Source: Anaeromyces robustus
Lineage: Eukaryota; Neocallimastigomycota; Neocallimastigomycetes; Neocallimastigales; Neocallimastigaceae
NCBI GenBank assembly: GCA_002104895.1
Contig: MCFG01000114.1
Location: 105,001 to 165,427 of the forward strand
Direction of reading: 5' to 3'
Length of the DNA stretch: 60,427 nt
Shown: positions 20,892 to 37,033 of the stretch, in pieces
Layout: the number at the start of each line of letters is the position of its first letter
How positions within the stretch are numbered: position 1 is the first letter of the stretch
The notes under the pieces: model-generated
The model's database searches: none
What the model was told of the DNA's origin: nothing
The model's input: only the letters and a program-made list of their open reading frames with translations
Program-made: the position numbers and the translations under genes

Positions 20892-23486
20892 ATGGAGTTT
20901 CCATCATCCTGGGATAATTCAAATCCCCATGCTCATGACGTATACAATAGATGTAAGAAGTATTATTCATCTGGTGATGAAGATAAATTTGTAAATGTAT
21001 TTAAGCCAAGTATTTTTTCTCGATTTATTTGTGGTGAACTTATGAATTACATTGTAATATCAGTAATATTAATTCTTATTAAAAAAAAGGCATATGTAAA
21101 AATGAATTGTAATATAACATTGTTATTGTTATTTTCATTCGGAGCATTACTGAGTGTTATAATATTTTATTTTCGAAGGGTACAATTTATATATAAAGAA
21201 TCATAATTATTATTTCATATAGTATATATATATATATAATAATTATATTAACAATAATATATTAGGTTTTGTATTTTGATTTTCCTTGTTTCGTAATTCC
21301 ATATTCAAATGCTATTTGTAATTATAATATAAATACAAATATATTAATACTAATCTTAATATTAATGATATTGATACTAAAATTTATATTAATATTTATA
21401 TTTTAATATTGATAATTATTATTAATAATGTAATAATTTATTATAAATAATTAAAATTGATTAAACTAATAATAATATATTAGCTCTTCCTTTATGTATT
21501 TTTTCAAGTGCAGGAATTATTATATCATATTTAAAACAATGTTACAATAATGCATCACTTTATAATAAACATTATAATGAAGATAAATTGAGAAATTATA
21601 AAAGAGGATATTTGCATAAAGTTTGCTTTCATTTTTCAGAAAAATATCTTATAAAATTAACTTTAATATTTATTACTATGTCATTATTATATGTTACTTT
21701 TTTCACAATGGGTGAATATAATTATACTATATATCCTTCATCACAAGGATTTTGTACACTAAAGTATATTTCAGGGAATTTTTTTATATGTATATTTGTT
21801 AATAAAAGAAAAAAAAAATAAGAATTATTAATATATTGATTAAAACTTATAATAATATAATTAAAAATAAATATTATTTTTTTTAACTATTTTATTATTT
21901 TTATTCTTAATATATTAATAATTCATAAAATTCAATTATTAATTTATTAGTTATGAACTAGCACCAGGATGGTTATTACTTATAGTATTTTTATTTGGTT
22001 TTCTTCCAATGGCTATTCATGATTTTTATATGTTCAGAGGAAATTTTTCATTTATAAGGACATTGAGTGCTACATTAATATCTTCTTTTTTAATGGTAAC
22101 AATTTATGTGGTAACAGTTAATATTAACAAATATACATGTTCTTCAATATCAAGATATTTTCCTTCTGAATTGTAAAAATATTAAAAATACAATTTATAT
22201 TGGTTTTTTTAATTATAAATATTAATGTTATGATAAAAAATTATTTTATTAATTGTAAAAATGATTTTTTTTTAATATACATAGCTTTATGATAATGTTT
22301 TTCTTTATATTCTATATAACACATATTACTGTTCCAGTAAGTATAAAAGAAACTTAAAAGTTATATATTAAAAATTTAAGTATATATATATAATTTTATT
22401 ATTGTTATTCTATCTATGTTTGTATATTAAAATAAAATAATATTGCTTGTGACTTATTAATTAACAATTATTATAGTTAATTGAATCCTATATTGTTAAT
22501 AAACACGTTAATAGACTTGAACTTACTAAAAAAGGTTTATATAAAGTATTTGATGATGAACTTTTATATAAAGAATTTTTTGAATATGCAGTTAAAAAAA
22601 GGAGTGTTGAATATGCTGTAATGATAAATATAAATATAAAACTTTATTTAAATTATATATATGAAAATATCTAGAAATTATTATTATACTCTTCTCTTAT
22701 TAATTCATTTTTTTTTTTATTTTATAAATATATATTCTTTACTATAATATAATAATAATAAAAATAATAACTATAATAATAACAACAATGATAATAAAAT
22801 ACTTAATAATAATGATAATGATAATAACAATAACGATAATAACAATAACAATAATAAATATACATATTCGTATTTAATAAAAATTTAAAATTAAATAAAT
22901 AATATTAAAGCTTTTCCATGTGGAATATGTAGAATTCAAAAATTTATTTAAATTTAAGATAGGAATAAATACGAATGTAGATGATTCTTCAAGTGATATA
23001 TTACAATCTCCTACATCTCCTACAACTACTATGTCTCTTCCTTTTCTTTCATCACCTATATCAACTATATCTCCTAGTAATTTTCTTACATCTGCTATAC
23101 CTGCTATATCACCTACATCTCCTTCTACCACGACTAATGTAATGAGTAAGAAATTACTTCAAACCTATGAACAGATATATACAAAAGCTACTGATATTTT
23201 TGAAAAATATTTTAAAGAAGATTCTGAACTTGAACTTAATTTACCAGGAAAATTAGTTAAATCAGTTACTAATAGTTATTATGATTATACAATTTATTAT
23301 AATAGATATGTAGTAAATGGAACAGGTGAACATGAAATTGATATGAATAAAATTGATTGTGAAACTCTTTTTGATGATGTTCATGAAGAAGCTATGGATT
23401 CACTTTTCTTAAATGTTTATTCTTCATTTGCCAAAGATAAAAAGAAAGTACTTGAAAAGAAAAGTAGTCATGATAATCTTGCATAA
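20892..23486 (+). CDS. 7TM-RGS fusion protein B, 536 aa
   Basis: Seven exons: 20892-21179, 21266-21317, 21484-21763, 21951-22172, 22285-22336, 22477-22617, 22911-23486, total 1611 nt in frame. The start is the ATG at 20892 (MEFPSSWDNSNPHAHDVYNRC); the TTG six bases earlier is not needed. It has seven membrane segments as in A, for example CNITLLLLFSFGALLSVIIF for TM2, followed by an RGS domain (exons 6-7, residues 299-536). The RGS insert is longer than in A and rich in Ser/Thr/Pro (SPTSPTTTMSL and similar). The second RGS half is almost identical to A at DNA level over about 155 bases, although the membrane exons have diverged clearly. It is closest to A in the cluster. Role as for A: presumed G-alpha regulator with a sensing membrane domain; the ligand is not deducible. 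Confidence 0.87.
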
Positions 23487-23681
23487 TAATTATAATAATA
23501 CTATATAGTACTTATACTGTTAATAATACTTTTGAAATTATAATTTTTATCATAATTATCATATATAATAATATGTAATTATACTATGTAATACTATGTA
23601 ATTATGATGATATTAATTATAAAGTTTATATAAAATATATATAAATTAAAAATAATATTTTTTCATAAACAATATTTTTAA

Positions 23682-23829
<148 letters not shown>

Positions 23830-24261
23830 TGATTATTAAAAAACAACTATAATTAATAAAAATATATAATAAAATATATCATATAGTCTTTGTTATATTT
23901 AATATTATATCTTTATTATTAAAATTAAACAGCTCATAAAAAAATATCTTAATTATTATGTATTTAATTATAATTAATAGAATTTTTGAGTTATTGTCTA
24001 TATATTTTAAATTATTAAATGTCAACAATATTTGATTATTTAATGTAATAAAAAATATTTCTTATGATATCAATAATAATTTGATAAAATAAGAAATAAT
24101 ATTTTTTATATATATTTTTTATATGATATGATATAAATCTTATAATTAATTTTTTTTATGTTATATTTTATGTTTTATAATTTTAATTATAAATAAAATA
24201 TTATAATATTTATTTTATAGTTTGTCTTCAATAAAAAAACTGATTAAAAGATATACTTTAA

Positions 24262-24592
<331 letters not shown>

Positions 24593-25047
24593 GTTATAAA
24601 TAAATTTTGTCAATTTATTTATTTCTCAGTTAAAATAATATAAATACATTCACAATATTTTCTATATATATTTTTGTATGTTATATCTATTTCTATCTTT
24701 TTTTAATATCTTTTTTTACTTAATTTTATTATACATAATATAAAGAATTATCAATTGTATATTTCAAAATTTTGTATTATATATATAATATAGTTTAAGA
24801 CAAAATTTTAAAATATTTTGAAAAATTTATTTATAGGAATAATATAAAAATTAAAGTTTAAATGTATCTTAATTAAAAAGTTTGATATTTTAATTATTAT
24901 TTTTAATGTATAAAAAATAATTATAAATTTTATATTAAAATTTTTTTTTTAATTTTTTTTTCCTGTGCCATTGTATAATAATATATTTAATATTAAGATT
25001 TTGCTATAATCAGGAATAATATATAAAAATTTTATTCAAAAATTAAT

Positions 25048-25048
<1 letters not shown>

Positions 25049-25089
<41 letters not shown>
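25049..25089 (+). repeat. Poly(A) run of 41 in the 5' leader of gene C
   Basis: Uninterrupted A tract ending 13 nt before the start codon at 25103. Confidence 0.95.
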
Positions 25090-25091
<2 letters not shown>

Positions 25092-25102
25092 TTATAAAAA
25101 AT

Positions 25103-27769
<2,667 letters not shown>

Positions 27770-28802
27770 CAGTATAAATGATCCTTCATCTTCAGATAGA
27801 TTAATCTAATAGTATTATACATTCTTGTTAATTATTAGTATATTATATACTCATATTTAAGTATATTTATTATATATAAACTTAAATATTATATTTTTAT
27901 TTCAATAATAATATTTCTATAATATTTATTATTGAATACTATTTTTTGTAATTTTAATAATGTAATAAAAAAATTTATTATAATGTAGTACAAAATTAAC
28001 ATATTTAATATAGTTAAAGATTGTATAATTATCATATACAATTTTATTTACATATATAACCCATAATAAATTAAAAAATTGAAATCAAAATTTCATTTTT
28101 ATTTCATAATTTTGTGTAAGAGATTTAAAAGTTTTATTATGACTCTACAAGTATATTAAGACAACAAATAAACATAAATAATTGTAATATTAACAAAAAA
28201 CTATTAATTTTAAAAACTTAATTAATATGTCATAGTCATCCTACAATTTCACTGGAACCTCCTTGCCAAAAATAGTTTTAAACATAGATAATAAATTTAT
28301 TAATTTTATCATAACTTCAAAATTTTTTACTCAATAATTCAATCATAATATATTTTTAATTAGATATAATATTAAATATAAAAAATATTATATACATATA
28401 TATAAAAATTTAGTCCATTTTTAAATTTAAAAATTATATATATAATTTATTTTGCTTTATTGATATATTGATATATTTACATAAAATTGCCTTTTTTTTT
28501 TTTTTTTTTAGATATTATTATTAATTATTATTATTATTATTATTATTATATTATTAATATTATATTTAATAATTTTTATATAAATTAAAAAAATGAAAAC
28601 TACCTAAAAAATAAATAATAAATTATTGTTATTTTATATTATAAAGTCTATCTTGTATATTAATTAATACAAATATTGGATCAATTAATTATTGTTAATA
28701 AATGTTCTTTTTTTTTTTTTTTAATCAATTTATAAAATATTAAAAATTAAGGGGAAAAAAAAATGAACATTTTATTAACTTCTATTATTAATCTATATTG
28801 AT
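27770..28802. other. Intergenic between gene C and the deacetylase (convergent)
   Basis: AT-rich; 28060-28300 shows similarity to the 3' flank of gene A. No gene. Confidence 0.7.
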
Positions 28803-30346
28803 TTAATACATAAGTGCATTTAATATAGCTAAAATAAGAGTAGAGACCATTGAAGCAATGATTTTCATAGAAGATGATTCAAGATCGAATTCTGTGTCAC
28901 CATTGAGTGATTGACTTGGATTTTTGGTAAGAATTGAAGTTGGAGTTGTAGTATTTGCTGGTTTATTTGGATTGTATCCATCAATATATGGAGCTTCACC
29001 AAGACATTCGGCAAGAGATACAATTTGATAACCTTCTTTTAAAATGAAATTAATAGTTTCTTGAAGAATGACATCAACAGAATATTCATGAACATCGTGA
29101 AGTAAAGTAATGAAACTACTAGTTTGTGGACTTGCTCCTTGAGCTCTTACTGATTTTGCTAATTCAGTAAGTGAATTTTGAACATTTCCTTGGTTATTCC
29201 AATCTTGGGTATCAGCATTCCACATAATAACTTTCATTCCACGTTCACCAAGATATTTACGAACAATTTCGGTTCTTGGATCATATACAATACCATGAGT
29301 AGCACAGTATTCTTCAGTAAAACCACCATTACCTTCTGGTGGTCTAAAGAAAACTGGATAACGACCAATTATACTTGCTATAACTTCATTGTTTTGATCA
29401 ACATTTAATTCTAATGTACCTTCATCATAAGCCTTGAATAAATTCTCATGATTGTAAGTATGGGAACCAATATCATGACCTTCATCATAAGCACGCTTAA
29501 CTACTGCACGAGCTTGTTCATTAACTTCAAGTTGAACATAATTATTAGAGTTAATGAAGAAAGTACCAATAATACCATTCTTTTTTAAAACATCAAGACA
29601 TTTTGTAGTACTTGGAATATTAATATTTGGTCCATCATCAACTATATAATAATTAATATTAAATAAATTAATAAATATGAAATAAAGAAAAAAAGTTTAA
29701 TAATTAGTGACATATTATAATTATTTTACTTTATAATACTATTTTGTTTTTAATAGATATTTATAAAAAAATAAAATGATTTTTATTATTTTTATTCACT
29801 TACAAGTAAGAGCAAATTGACCTGGTTTTTTACATTCTGTAAAAACGGGAGCTAAAGGTGCATTTTCATTTATGGTTTGACCTGTTTTACCTTTAGTTTG
29901 AGTACCAGTGTTAGTACCAGTGTTAGTACCAGTATTAGTACCAGTATTAGTATTAGTATTAGTATTAGTATTAGTATTAGTATTAGTATTAAGATTAGTA
30001 TTAGTATTAGTATTTGTGCTAGATTGAGTAGATTGATTTAAACCATATTGTGAAGTTTGACCTGAACCATATTGTGCAGCTTCACCTGCACTTGTTTGAG
30101 TAGATTGAGTAACTGATTGATTTAATTGATTAGCTCTATTTTGATTTAATTTATTTATATCAGTTTGTCCTAACTGACCTTTTGTTATTTTTTTTTATAA
30201 AAAAAAAATTAACATTTAATTTGTTATTCTCATTAAAAATAATTATAAAATTAAATTTTAAAAAATAATATTTTTCATTATTTAAAATTACCTAAACATT
30301 GTGAAGCTAATAATAATATTGATGCTATCTTTAAATATGATTTCAT
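28803..30346 (-). CDS. Secreted chitin/polysaccharide deacetylase (CE4, NodB domain), 422 aa
   Basis: Exons in transcript order: 30346-30292, 30178-29804, 29641-28803 (1269 nt). The N-terminus MKSYLKIASILLLASQCLG is a clear signal peptide. Residues about 20-125 form a Gln/Asn/Ser/Thr linker with a (Thr-Asn)n tract. The CE4 catalytic domain starts at TFDDGP (143-148; D145 probable base, D146 metal ligand). Metal ligands H204 and H208 lie in SHTYNH. Motif 4 is DTQDW (287-291) and motif 5 is LLHDVH with H325. Motif 3 reads FRPPEGNGG, with Glu where many fungal enzymes have Tyr. The C-terminus, after a Ser-rich stretch, is a short hydrophobic tail (MKIIASMVSTLILAILNALM), typical of a GPI-anchor signal. 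Expected role: deacetylation of N-acetylglucosamine in cell-wall chitin, or of acetylated plant polysaccharide. No dockerin is visible, so it is probably wall- or membrane-bound rather than cellulosomal. Confidence 0.92.
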
Positions 30347-31587
30347 CTTGAATCAACTATTTTAATTATTTTATACTTTATATTTTACAATACTCTTATT
30401 TATTATATTATTATATTAAAATTTAAATAAATTTTTTTATATATTTACTTTATTTATTTAATTATTATTATTATTATTATATATAAATTATTTTTGATTT
30501 AAAATTCTAATTTACAAAACTTATATACATATATCTTTTAATAAAAAGGAAAAAAATATTCTTTTATATAGGGAAAATTTCTATACTTTTATAAAGTAAA
30601 TTAAGATATTATTTTAATTATTTATTAATAATTATTTAATAATTATTTATTATTTATTTATTAATTTTTTATTATTTATTTATTATTTATTAAAATTCAA
30701 TAATTAAAAGAATATGATAAATACAATAAAAAAAAATTTGACTAAAATAACTAGAAATCATTTGTTCTTCTACTATTTATTAATATAAAAAAAAACATTT
30801 TTTAATTAATAAAATTATTATTCTATTATTATTATAGAAAAATTTTTAATATTATTAATAAATATATATAATCAATTGATTTACTATATATTCTAATAGA
30901 TATTGTGTAACATTAAAAAATAAAAATTTAAAATAATAATATAATTAATAGTTTGATTAATTTAATATATATTTAATTAATTTCAAATATAAGTAATATA
31001 TAAAGATATATAAAGTATTTATATTATATATATTAAATATGGAAACTTTTTTTGTGTAATGGTTTATTTTAAAAATTTAATATAACTATATAATTTTAAA
31101 ATATTTAAAATATTTATAATAATTATATATTATAAATATATTATAATATATAATTATTATATTAAAATTTTAACATCAATATAAAAAAAAAGAACAAATA
31201 TTAAATATTAATTCTTAAAAAGAAGTTAAAAAAGCTTGTTTATATATTATAATAAATAAATATATAAAATAAAATTATATATTATGCAATAATTAAAAAA
31301 TATTTTCTAGTTAAAAAAGTAAATTAATTATTTCACTTACCGTAAATATAATAACAATATATTAAATACCGTTACATGCTTTTTATATTAAATACCATAT
31401 AATATAATATATCAAAATATTATTTATTAATTTATATTTAATTATTTAATATTTAATATATTTATATTTTATTCAATTAATAATATAGAATATAATATTT
31501 TAATAATTTCCAATTTTTATTTAGGTTTGGTTTTTGTTTAAAATTATAAATTATTATTATTATATTATTATTATTATAATAATAATA

Positions 31588-31643
<56 letters not shown>

Positions 31644-31881
31644 AATTATTATTAAAATTTTATAATTCCAAAAATATAGTGACATATTTTCATATTCCAA
31701 TTTGGGAAAATAAATTTTAATATTAATATTAATAATAAAATATCTTATGTTATGTTATATATAATAAAATACTAATATAATTTAATATAAATGGTTCTGT
31801 AAAACATTAATTTAATAAATTCTTTATTTAATAAATTATAAATTTATTTATTATATTAATTATTAACGGTAGGACAAATAA

Positions 31882-31920
<39 letters not shown>

Positions 31921-31984
31921 GGTCAACTTTGTTACTTTAAAAAGAAAAAAATAGAGGGTGAAAAGAAGAAAAAAAAACAAGGTA

Positions 31985-32077
<93 letters not shown>

Positions 32078-32423
32078 ATTATTAATTATAATTATAAATA
32101 ATAACTAATTATATATATATTTTTCATTTTTTTATCTATATAAGAAAAACTGATAATAATTAATAATAGTAATTATTTTATTGACTGTAATAATTAATTG
32201 TAAAAACCATTTTTATGTATTTATATATATATTTTTTAATTTTAATTTATATTTATATTTATTTATATTTAAATTTATTTATATATATATTTTTTATTAT
32301 TATTATTTAATAATATTTATTATTTATTATTTATTATTTATTTATTTATTAATAATATATATATACATATATTATTTATGAATTTATTATAAAAATTTTT
32401 TTCTTTAACCATTTAATTTATAA

Positions 32424-32466
<43 letters not shown>

Positions 32467-32499
32467 CTAAATAAATAACTAAATAACTAAATAAATGAA
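30347..32499. other. Divergent intergenic region, deacetylase and GNAT gene
   Basis: Presumed to hold both promoters. Homopolymers, a poly(A) run and (AAAT)n; no recognisable motif. Confidence 0.7.
31985..32074. repeat. (AAAT)n microsatellite
   Basis: About 22 units; a poly(A) run of about 31 lies just upstream near 31888-31919. Confidence 0.95.
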
Positions 32500-33318
32500 A
32501 TGTTAAATAATAATGAATTATATATAAAAAAATGTACAGAGAAAGATATAAATGATATTCTAAATTTACAAGAAGATGTCATCGAACATCTTGAAGATAA
32601 AAATGTGTTAAGAAGAAATACTAAAGAAATGTTTCTTCATTGTATGAAAGATCCTAATTTAACTGTAGGTGTATATCATAATGACATTTTAATAGCAATT
32701 TCAATATTTGTTGATGAAAGAGGAACCTCAGAAGATTTAAGCATAAACATTAAAAAAGAACCTTTTGATATTTGCGCAAATTTTAAATTAGTTATTGTAA
32801 AAAATAATTATAGAGGACTTCATTTGCAAAGAAATCTTATGTGGATTTTAGAGAGATATGCATATGAAAAAGGGTATACAAAGTTATGTGCTACGGTTTC
32901 ACCTGATAATAAATATAGTTTAGAAAATATAGAACGGTCTTCATATAAATTTGAATTAGAGGCTATAAAATATGGAGGTCTTAAACGTTATTTATATGTA
33001 AAAGATATAAAATCATTTAATGAAATGAGAAATGAAATTTTATTAAAAAAATTAAAAGAATATGAAATAAATAATGAATTGATAGAATTTCATTTAGAAA
33101 ATTATTATATTGGAGAAGAAAATATTTTACATACGGGTGATGTAATAGAATTTATAAATAAGAATAATGATGTATTTTATGGTATATATTTTATAGAAAA
33201 AAATCCATATGTATGTATTTTTGATAATCACAATCAAAAAGTTATAATAACTGATTATTGTAAAGAATTTAATGATTATAAGATTAATAAATATTATATC
33301 TCTTCTTTTCAAGATTAA
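32500..33318 (+). CDS. GNAT-family N-acetyltransferase-like protein, 272 aa, intronless
   Basis: The N-terminal 175 residues read as a GNAT acetyltransferase: IKKCTEKDINDILNLQEDVI for beta1/alpha1, then KLVIVKNNYRGLHLQRNLM, corresponding to the acetyl-CoA-binding motif A (normally R/Q-x-x-G-x-G/A), here YRGLHLQ. SPDNKYSLENIERSSYKFE follows. This layout resembles GNAT proteins of gut Firmicutes, so bacterial origin by transfer is likely but untested. Residues about 176-272 form an extra C-terminal part (GDVIEFINKNNDVFYGIYF) that I do not recognise. The substrate is unknown. The motif-A position usually held by the second Gly/Ala is Leu-Gln, so activity is not certain. The start is the ATG at 32500; another ATG at 32495, out of frame, opens a four-codon frame overlapping it. 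Confidence 0.8.
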   Translation: MLNNNELYIKKCTEKDINDILNLQEDVIEHLEDKNVLRRNTKEMFLHCMKDPNLTVGVYHNDILIAISIFVDERGTSEDLSINIKKEPFDICANFKLVIVKNNYRGLHLQRNLMWILERYAYEKGYTKLCATVSPDNKYSLENIERSSYKFELEAIKYGGLKRYLYVKDIKSFNEMRNEILLKKLKEYEINNELIEFHLENYYIGEENILHTGDVIEFINKNNDVFYGIYFIEKNPYVCIFDNHNQKVIITDYCKEFNDYKINKYYISSFQD

Positions 33319-33757
33319 TTTTTTTTTTAAATAAAAAAAATAATATATATAAATATTAATTTATATAAATTTTTTGTTGCATTATTTTATAAACAAAATT
33401 GAAATTGATTAAGTAGAAACATATTAATTATTTATATATATTTATCAATGATTTCATAATATATATATATAAATATATATATTATATTAAATATTAAATA
33501 TTAAATATTTTTTATTATTTATTTATTATATTTAATAAATAATTTAATAATTCGTTTATTTAATTATTAATTAAAATAATTATATCTTTAAAGTTTATTT
33601 ATTTATTATTATTTTTTAAATACTATTAACACATAATTATGAATAAAAATATAATAAAATAATATCGTAAATCAACAATATAAGTATTTTTTTTATTTTT
33701 TTTTTATATATTTAATTATTAATGAGTTGTAAATATTATTTATTTTAGAAATATTTC

Positions 33758-33861
33758 GATCTTTTATAAATGTTTTAAAGCATAGTAAACATATATAAAA
33801 GATCATACTCAAAATATATAAATAGGTGGTGGCTCAGTTAACACTTTTTATTTAACTAGCC
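33758..33861. other. Two adjacent hairpins between the GNAT gene and gene D
   Basis: Stem GATCTTTTATA (33758-33768 with 33794-33804), and stem GGCT(C)AGTTAA (33831-33841 with 33852-33861, one bulge). This is a GC-richer spot that could be a small structured RNA; no family is recognised. Confidence 0.3.
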
Positions 33862-33894
33862 AAAATACACTTTTCCTTATAATTCTATTAGTTA

Positions 33895-33925
<31 letters not shown>

Positions 33926-34290
33926 AATAAAAAATTAAGTATTCAATTTTATTAATGAAGAATTATATAAAAATATATATATATCAAAATTATTTAAAAA
34001 TGTTTATATATATATAATATTTAAAAAACAAATTCATTTTTATAGTTATATATTAGATATATTATAAGATATATATTAAAGGTATATAATATTAATCATT
34101 ATCATTACAATAGTAATTATATGAAATCTATTATTTTGCTATTTAAAACCATTGCGCTAATAATTATTGATATTACAATATTTGAATACATACAAATTAT
34201 AAAATTTTTTTAAAAAAAAAATGAAAAGAAATAAAAAAAAAATAATTTTAATTTTTTATTTATTTTTTTTTTTAATAATAATATTTATGT

Positions 34291-37033
34291 TTAGAATTTT
34301 GGACTTCTTAAGGAAAGAGCTTCACTACTTCCAAGATTATTTTTTGAATTATTTAAAATATTTAATTCTGTAGCATTCTTTCCACTTTTCTTATATACTA
34401 CATAAGAACTATAAACATTATGATATAAAGTTTCTATACATTCTCTGTAAGCTTCATCGAAAATTCTTTCACAATGTAATGGTTCAGGATTATAGGATTG
34501 ATTATTTTTCATTTTATCATAACTATCATTAAAATTGGTTAAATTTATTTTTATTTTTTTAACAATTCTATCGGAAATATTTAATTCTAATTCACAATCT
34601 TTTTCAAAGAATTTTGAATTAATCTCATTTATAATTCTAAAAAGATTATCATATTTACTTTGTACTTGTCCATTATCATTAGGTTCATAATTACCCAGTT
34701 GACAGTTTGAAGATAATCCTTCTGTTACAGCTGATTTAAGAATAGAACTTTTATCTATGGTATTAGAATTACTAAATTTTCTCTTCTTTCCATCAGTATT
34801 ACCAATTTCATTTTCTAAATAATGAATATTAACAACACTATAGTCGCAATCATTAGTATTTGTTGTTAAGACACTAAGACATGATGTACTGAAAGAACTA
34901 TTTATAAATTCATTAGAATCATATGGATTATTGTCATTTTTGATTGCAATTTGTTTAACAACTCTTCTAAATTTCAAATATTCTTTATGGAAAAGCTTTA
35001 ATAAAAAAATAAAATAAAATAAAATAAAATAAAATAAAATAAAATAAAATAAAATAAAATAAAATAAAAAAAGATTAATAATATATAGACAAATATAAAT
35101 TTTAATGATTAATTTTATTTATTTAAATAAAGTATTTTATTTCATTATGCTTTTTTTTTTCTACTTGATATTCCTATAGTCTGAATATAGGATTGTTTAT
35201 TATTAAATATTATTATCATTATTATTTTTTTAAAAAAAAAAAAAAAAAAAAAAACAACTGAATACTTACTGCATATTCTCCACAACATTTTTTATTACAG
35301 TAATCTAAAAATTCATCATAAAGTACATTTTTATTCAAAATTTTTATCAAACTTTTTTTATTTGATTCAAGACCTTGGATTTTTATTTCTATTATAATTA
35401 AATTAATTAACTAAATATTATATATATAATAATTTATTTAATAATATTAATATCAGAATTATATTAAATGTTAATATTGAATTTTGATAATGTTTTTATT
35501 ATAAATTTATAAATAATTAATAATCAAATAAAAAAAAAAAAAAACTTACGGGTCTAATAAATTCTGGATAGGTAAATAAACAATTATAAAGTATAAATAA
35601 TCTATATATTATATCAATTAAAGAAAAAAAAAATTAATATTATATTCTTACTTTTCTATATATTGAGGATAATATTTTTTTTTTTTTTGAAATTCATAAT
35701 TAATTAATTATTGCAATGAAAAATCAAGTAAATAAATAATAATAATTAAAAAAACATATAATAGCATACATGTCGTGTGGAATTACGCTGGTAATACTAA
35801 AACAATGAAAAGGAGTTATTGATAAAATAGCATGAAGAAACATTAAACAGAAAGATGCAATAACCGAAAATTTATATGATTTCATCAATGAAAAATTGTT
35901 TCCAAGACAATTTAATTCATAAAATGATAATGGTAGAGCAATAATAGTTAAAAGAAAGATAGTAACATCATTCAATATATTTTCATATCTGTTATAAAAG
36001 AATTATAATAAAAATAAATAATATTAATAATTTTAAATTAATATAAATAAATATATTAATAATTTTTTATATTAATATATTAATAAAAATAAATATATTA
36101 ATAGTTTTTTATATTATTATATTAATAAATAAAAATAATTACTTTATTTCACAAAATCCTTCATCCAATGGAAATAATGAAAAAGATATACCATTCAAAG
36201 ATAATACCGTTATATAAATTAATGATATTATAATAAATAATAGCATGATTGTTATTAATTTATCATCAGAATAATATCTACTAACATAATATCCAAATCT
36301 TTTTTTTTCCTTTTCTTTATCTATTTCATCATCATTATACTTTGAATAATTTGTATAACAATATTTAATATAACGAAAAATAAATCCAATATTTGAGAAA
36401 AATAATAATGGGTAGCCTTTATATATATATATATTGAATAGTAAAAATTGTTTATTATTATTATATATATTATTTAATATTATAATTTATTATTATTAAT
36501 TATTATTATAAATTATTATTTGAGATTTAGAAATAAATAAGTGTTTTTTTAAAAGATTTTTTACCTATCATCAAAGAATATGATACTATATAACAAGGTA
36601 ATGAATAATACTTCATCTAATTTAATATAATATTAAATATATTATATAATATTTAATATTAATATTAAAAAAATGAAAAATATGCATTTTTTTTTATATA
36701 AATATATAAATATATTATTAATACCTTTTTTAAATATGATATCATTATATTTATTATTAATCCCATCATATATAATGAACATAAAGATAGGTTATGTTTT
36801 GAAATTTCAAAAGTTTTTCTAAAATTCAATACTAATACAAAGCCAAGTATTGAATACCCAATAATTATTCCATATAATATATTATAATAGGTACCATTGT
36901 TATAATGATTAATAAAAGTTTCACTATCAGAATAAAAATTTCCACATTTATTATATTGTTCTATTGCACGTTCATTCTTATCATCCCATTCGCTTGGGAA
37001 TTGAAATGATACATCATTTGAAATTTCTTTCAT
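34291..37033 (-). CDS. 7TM-RGS fusion protein D, divergent member, 583 aa
   Basis: Encoded on the minus strand. Exons in transcript order: 37033-36725, 36616-36565, 36416-36143, 35988-35770, 35601-35550, 35410-35270, 34995-34291. They sum to 1752 nt, with the same phases as A-C and both 52-nt exons kept. The head has the family signature FPSEWDDKNERAIEQYNKC. Seven membrane segments follow. The RGS halves are recognisable but strongly diverged: LYDEFLDYCNKKCCGEYA, then KFFEKDCELELNISDRIVKK, then IFDEAYRECIETLYHNVYSS. The insert inside the RGS fold is the longest of the four (about 100 residues, Ser/Asn-rich), and a C-terminal tail extends beyond the domain. Opposite orientation and greater divergence suggest the oldest split in the cluster. 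Whether it still acts on G-alpha cannot be judged from sequence alone. Confidence 0.83.
35005..35069. repeat. (AAAAT)n array in intron 6 of 7TM-RGS gene D
   Basis: About 12 units, adjacent to the acceptor of the last exon of gene D. Confidence 0.93.
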
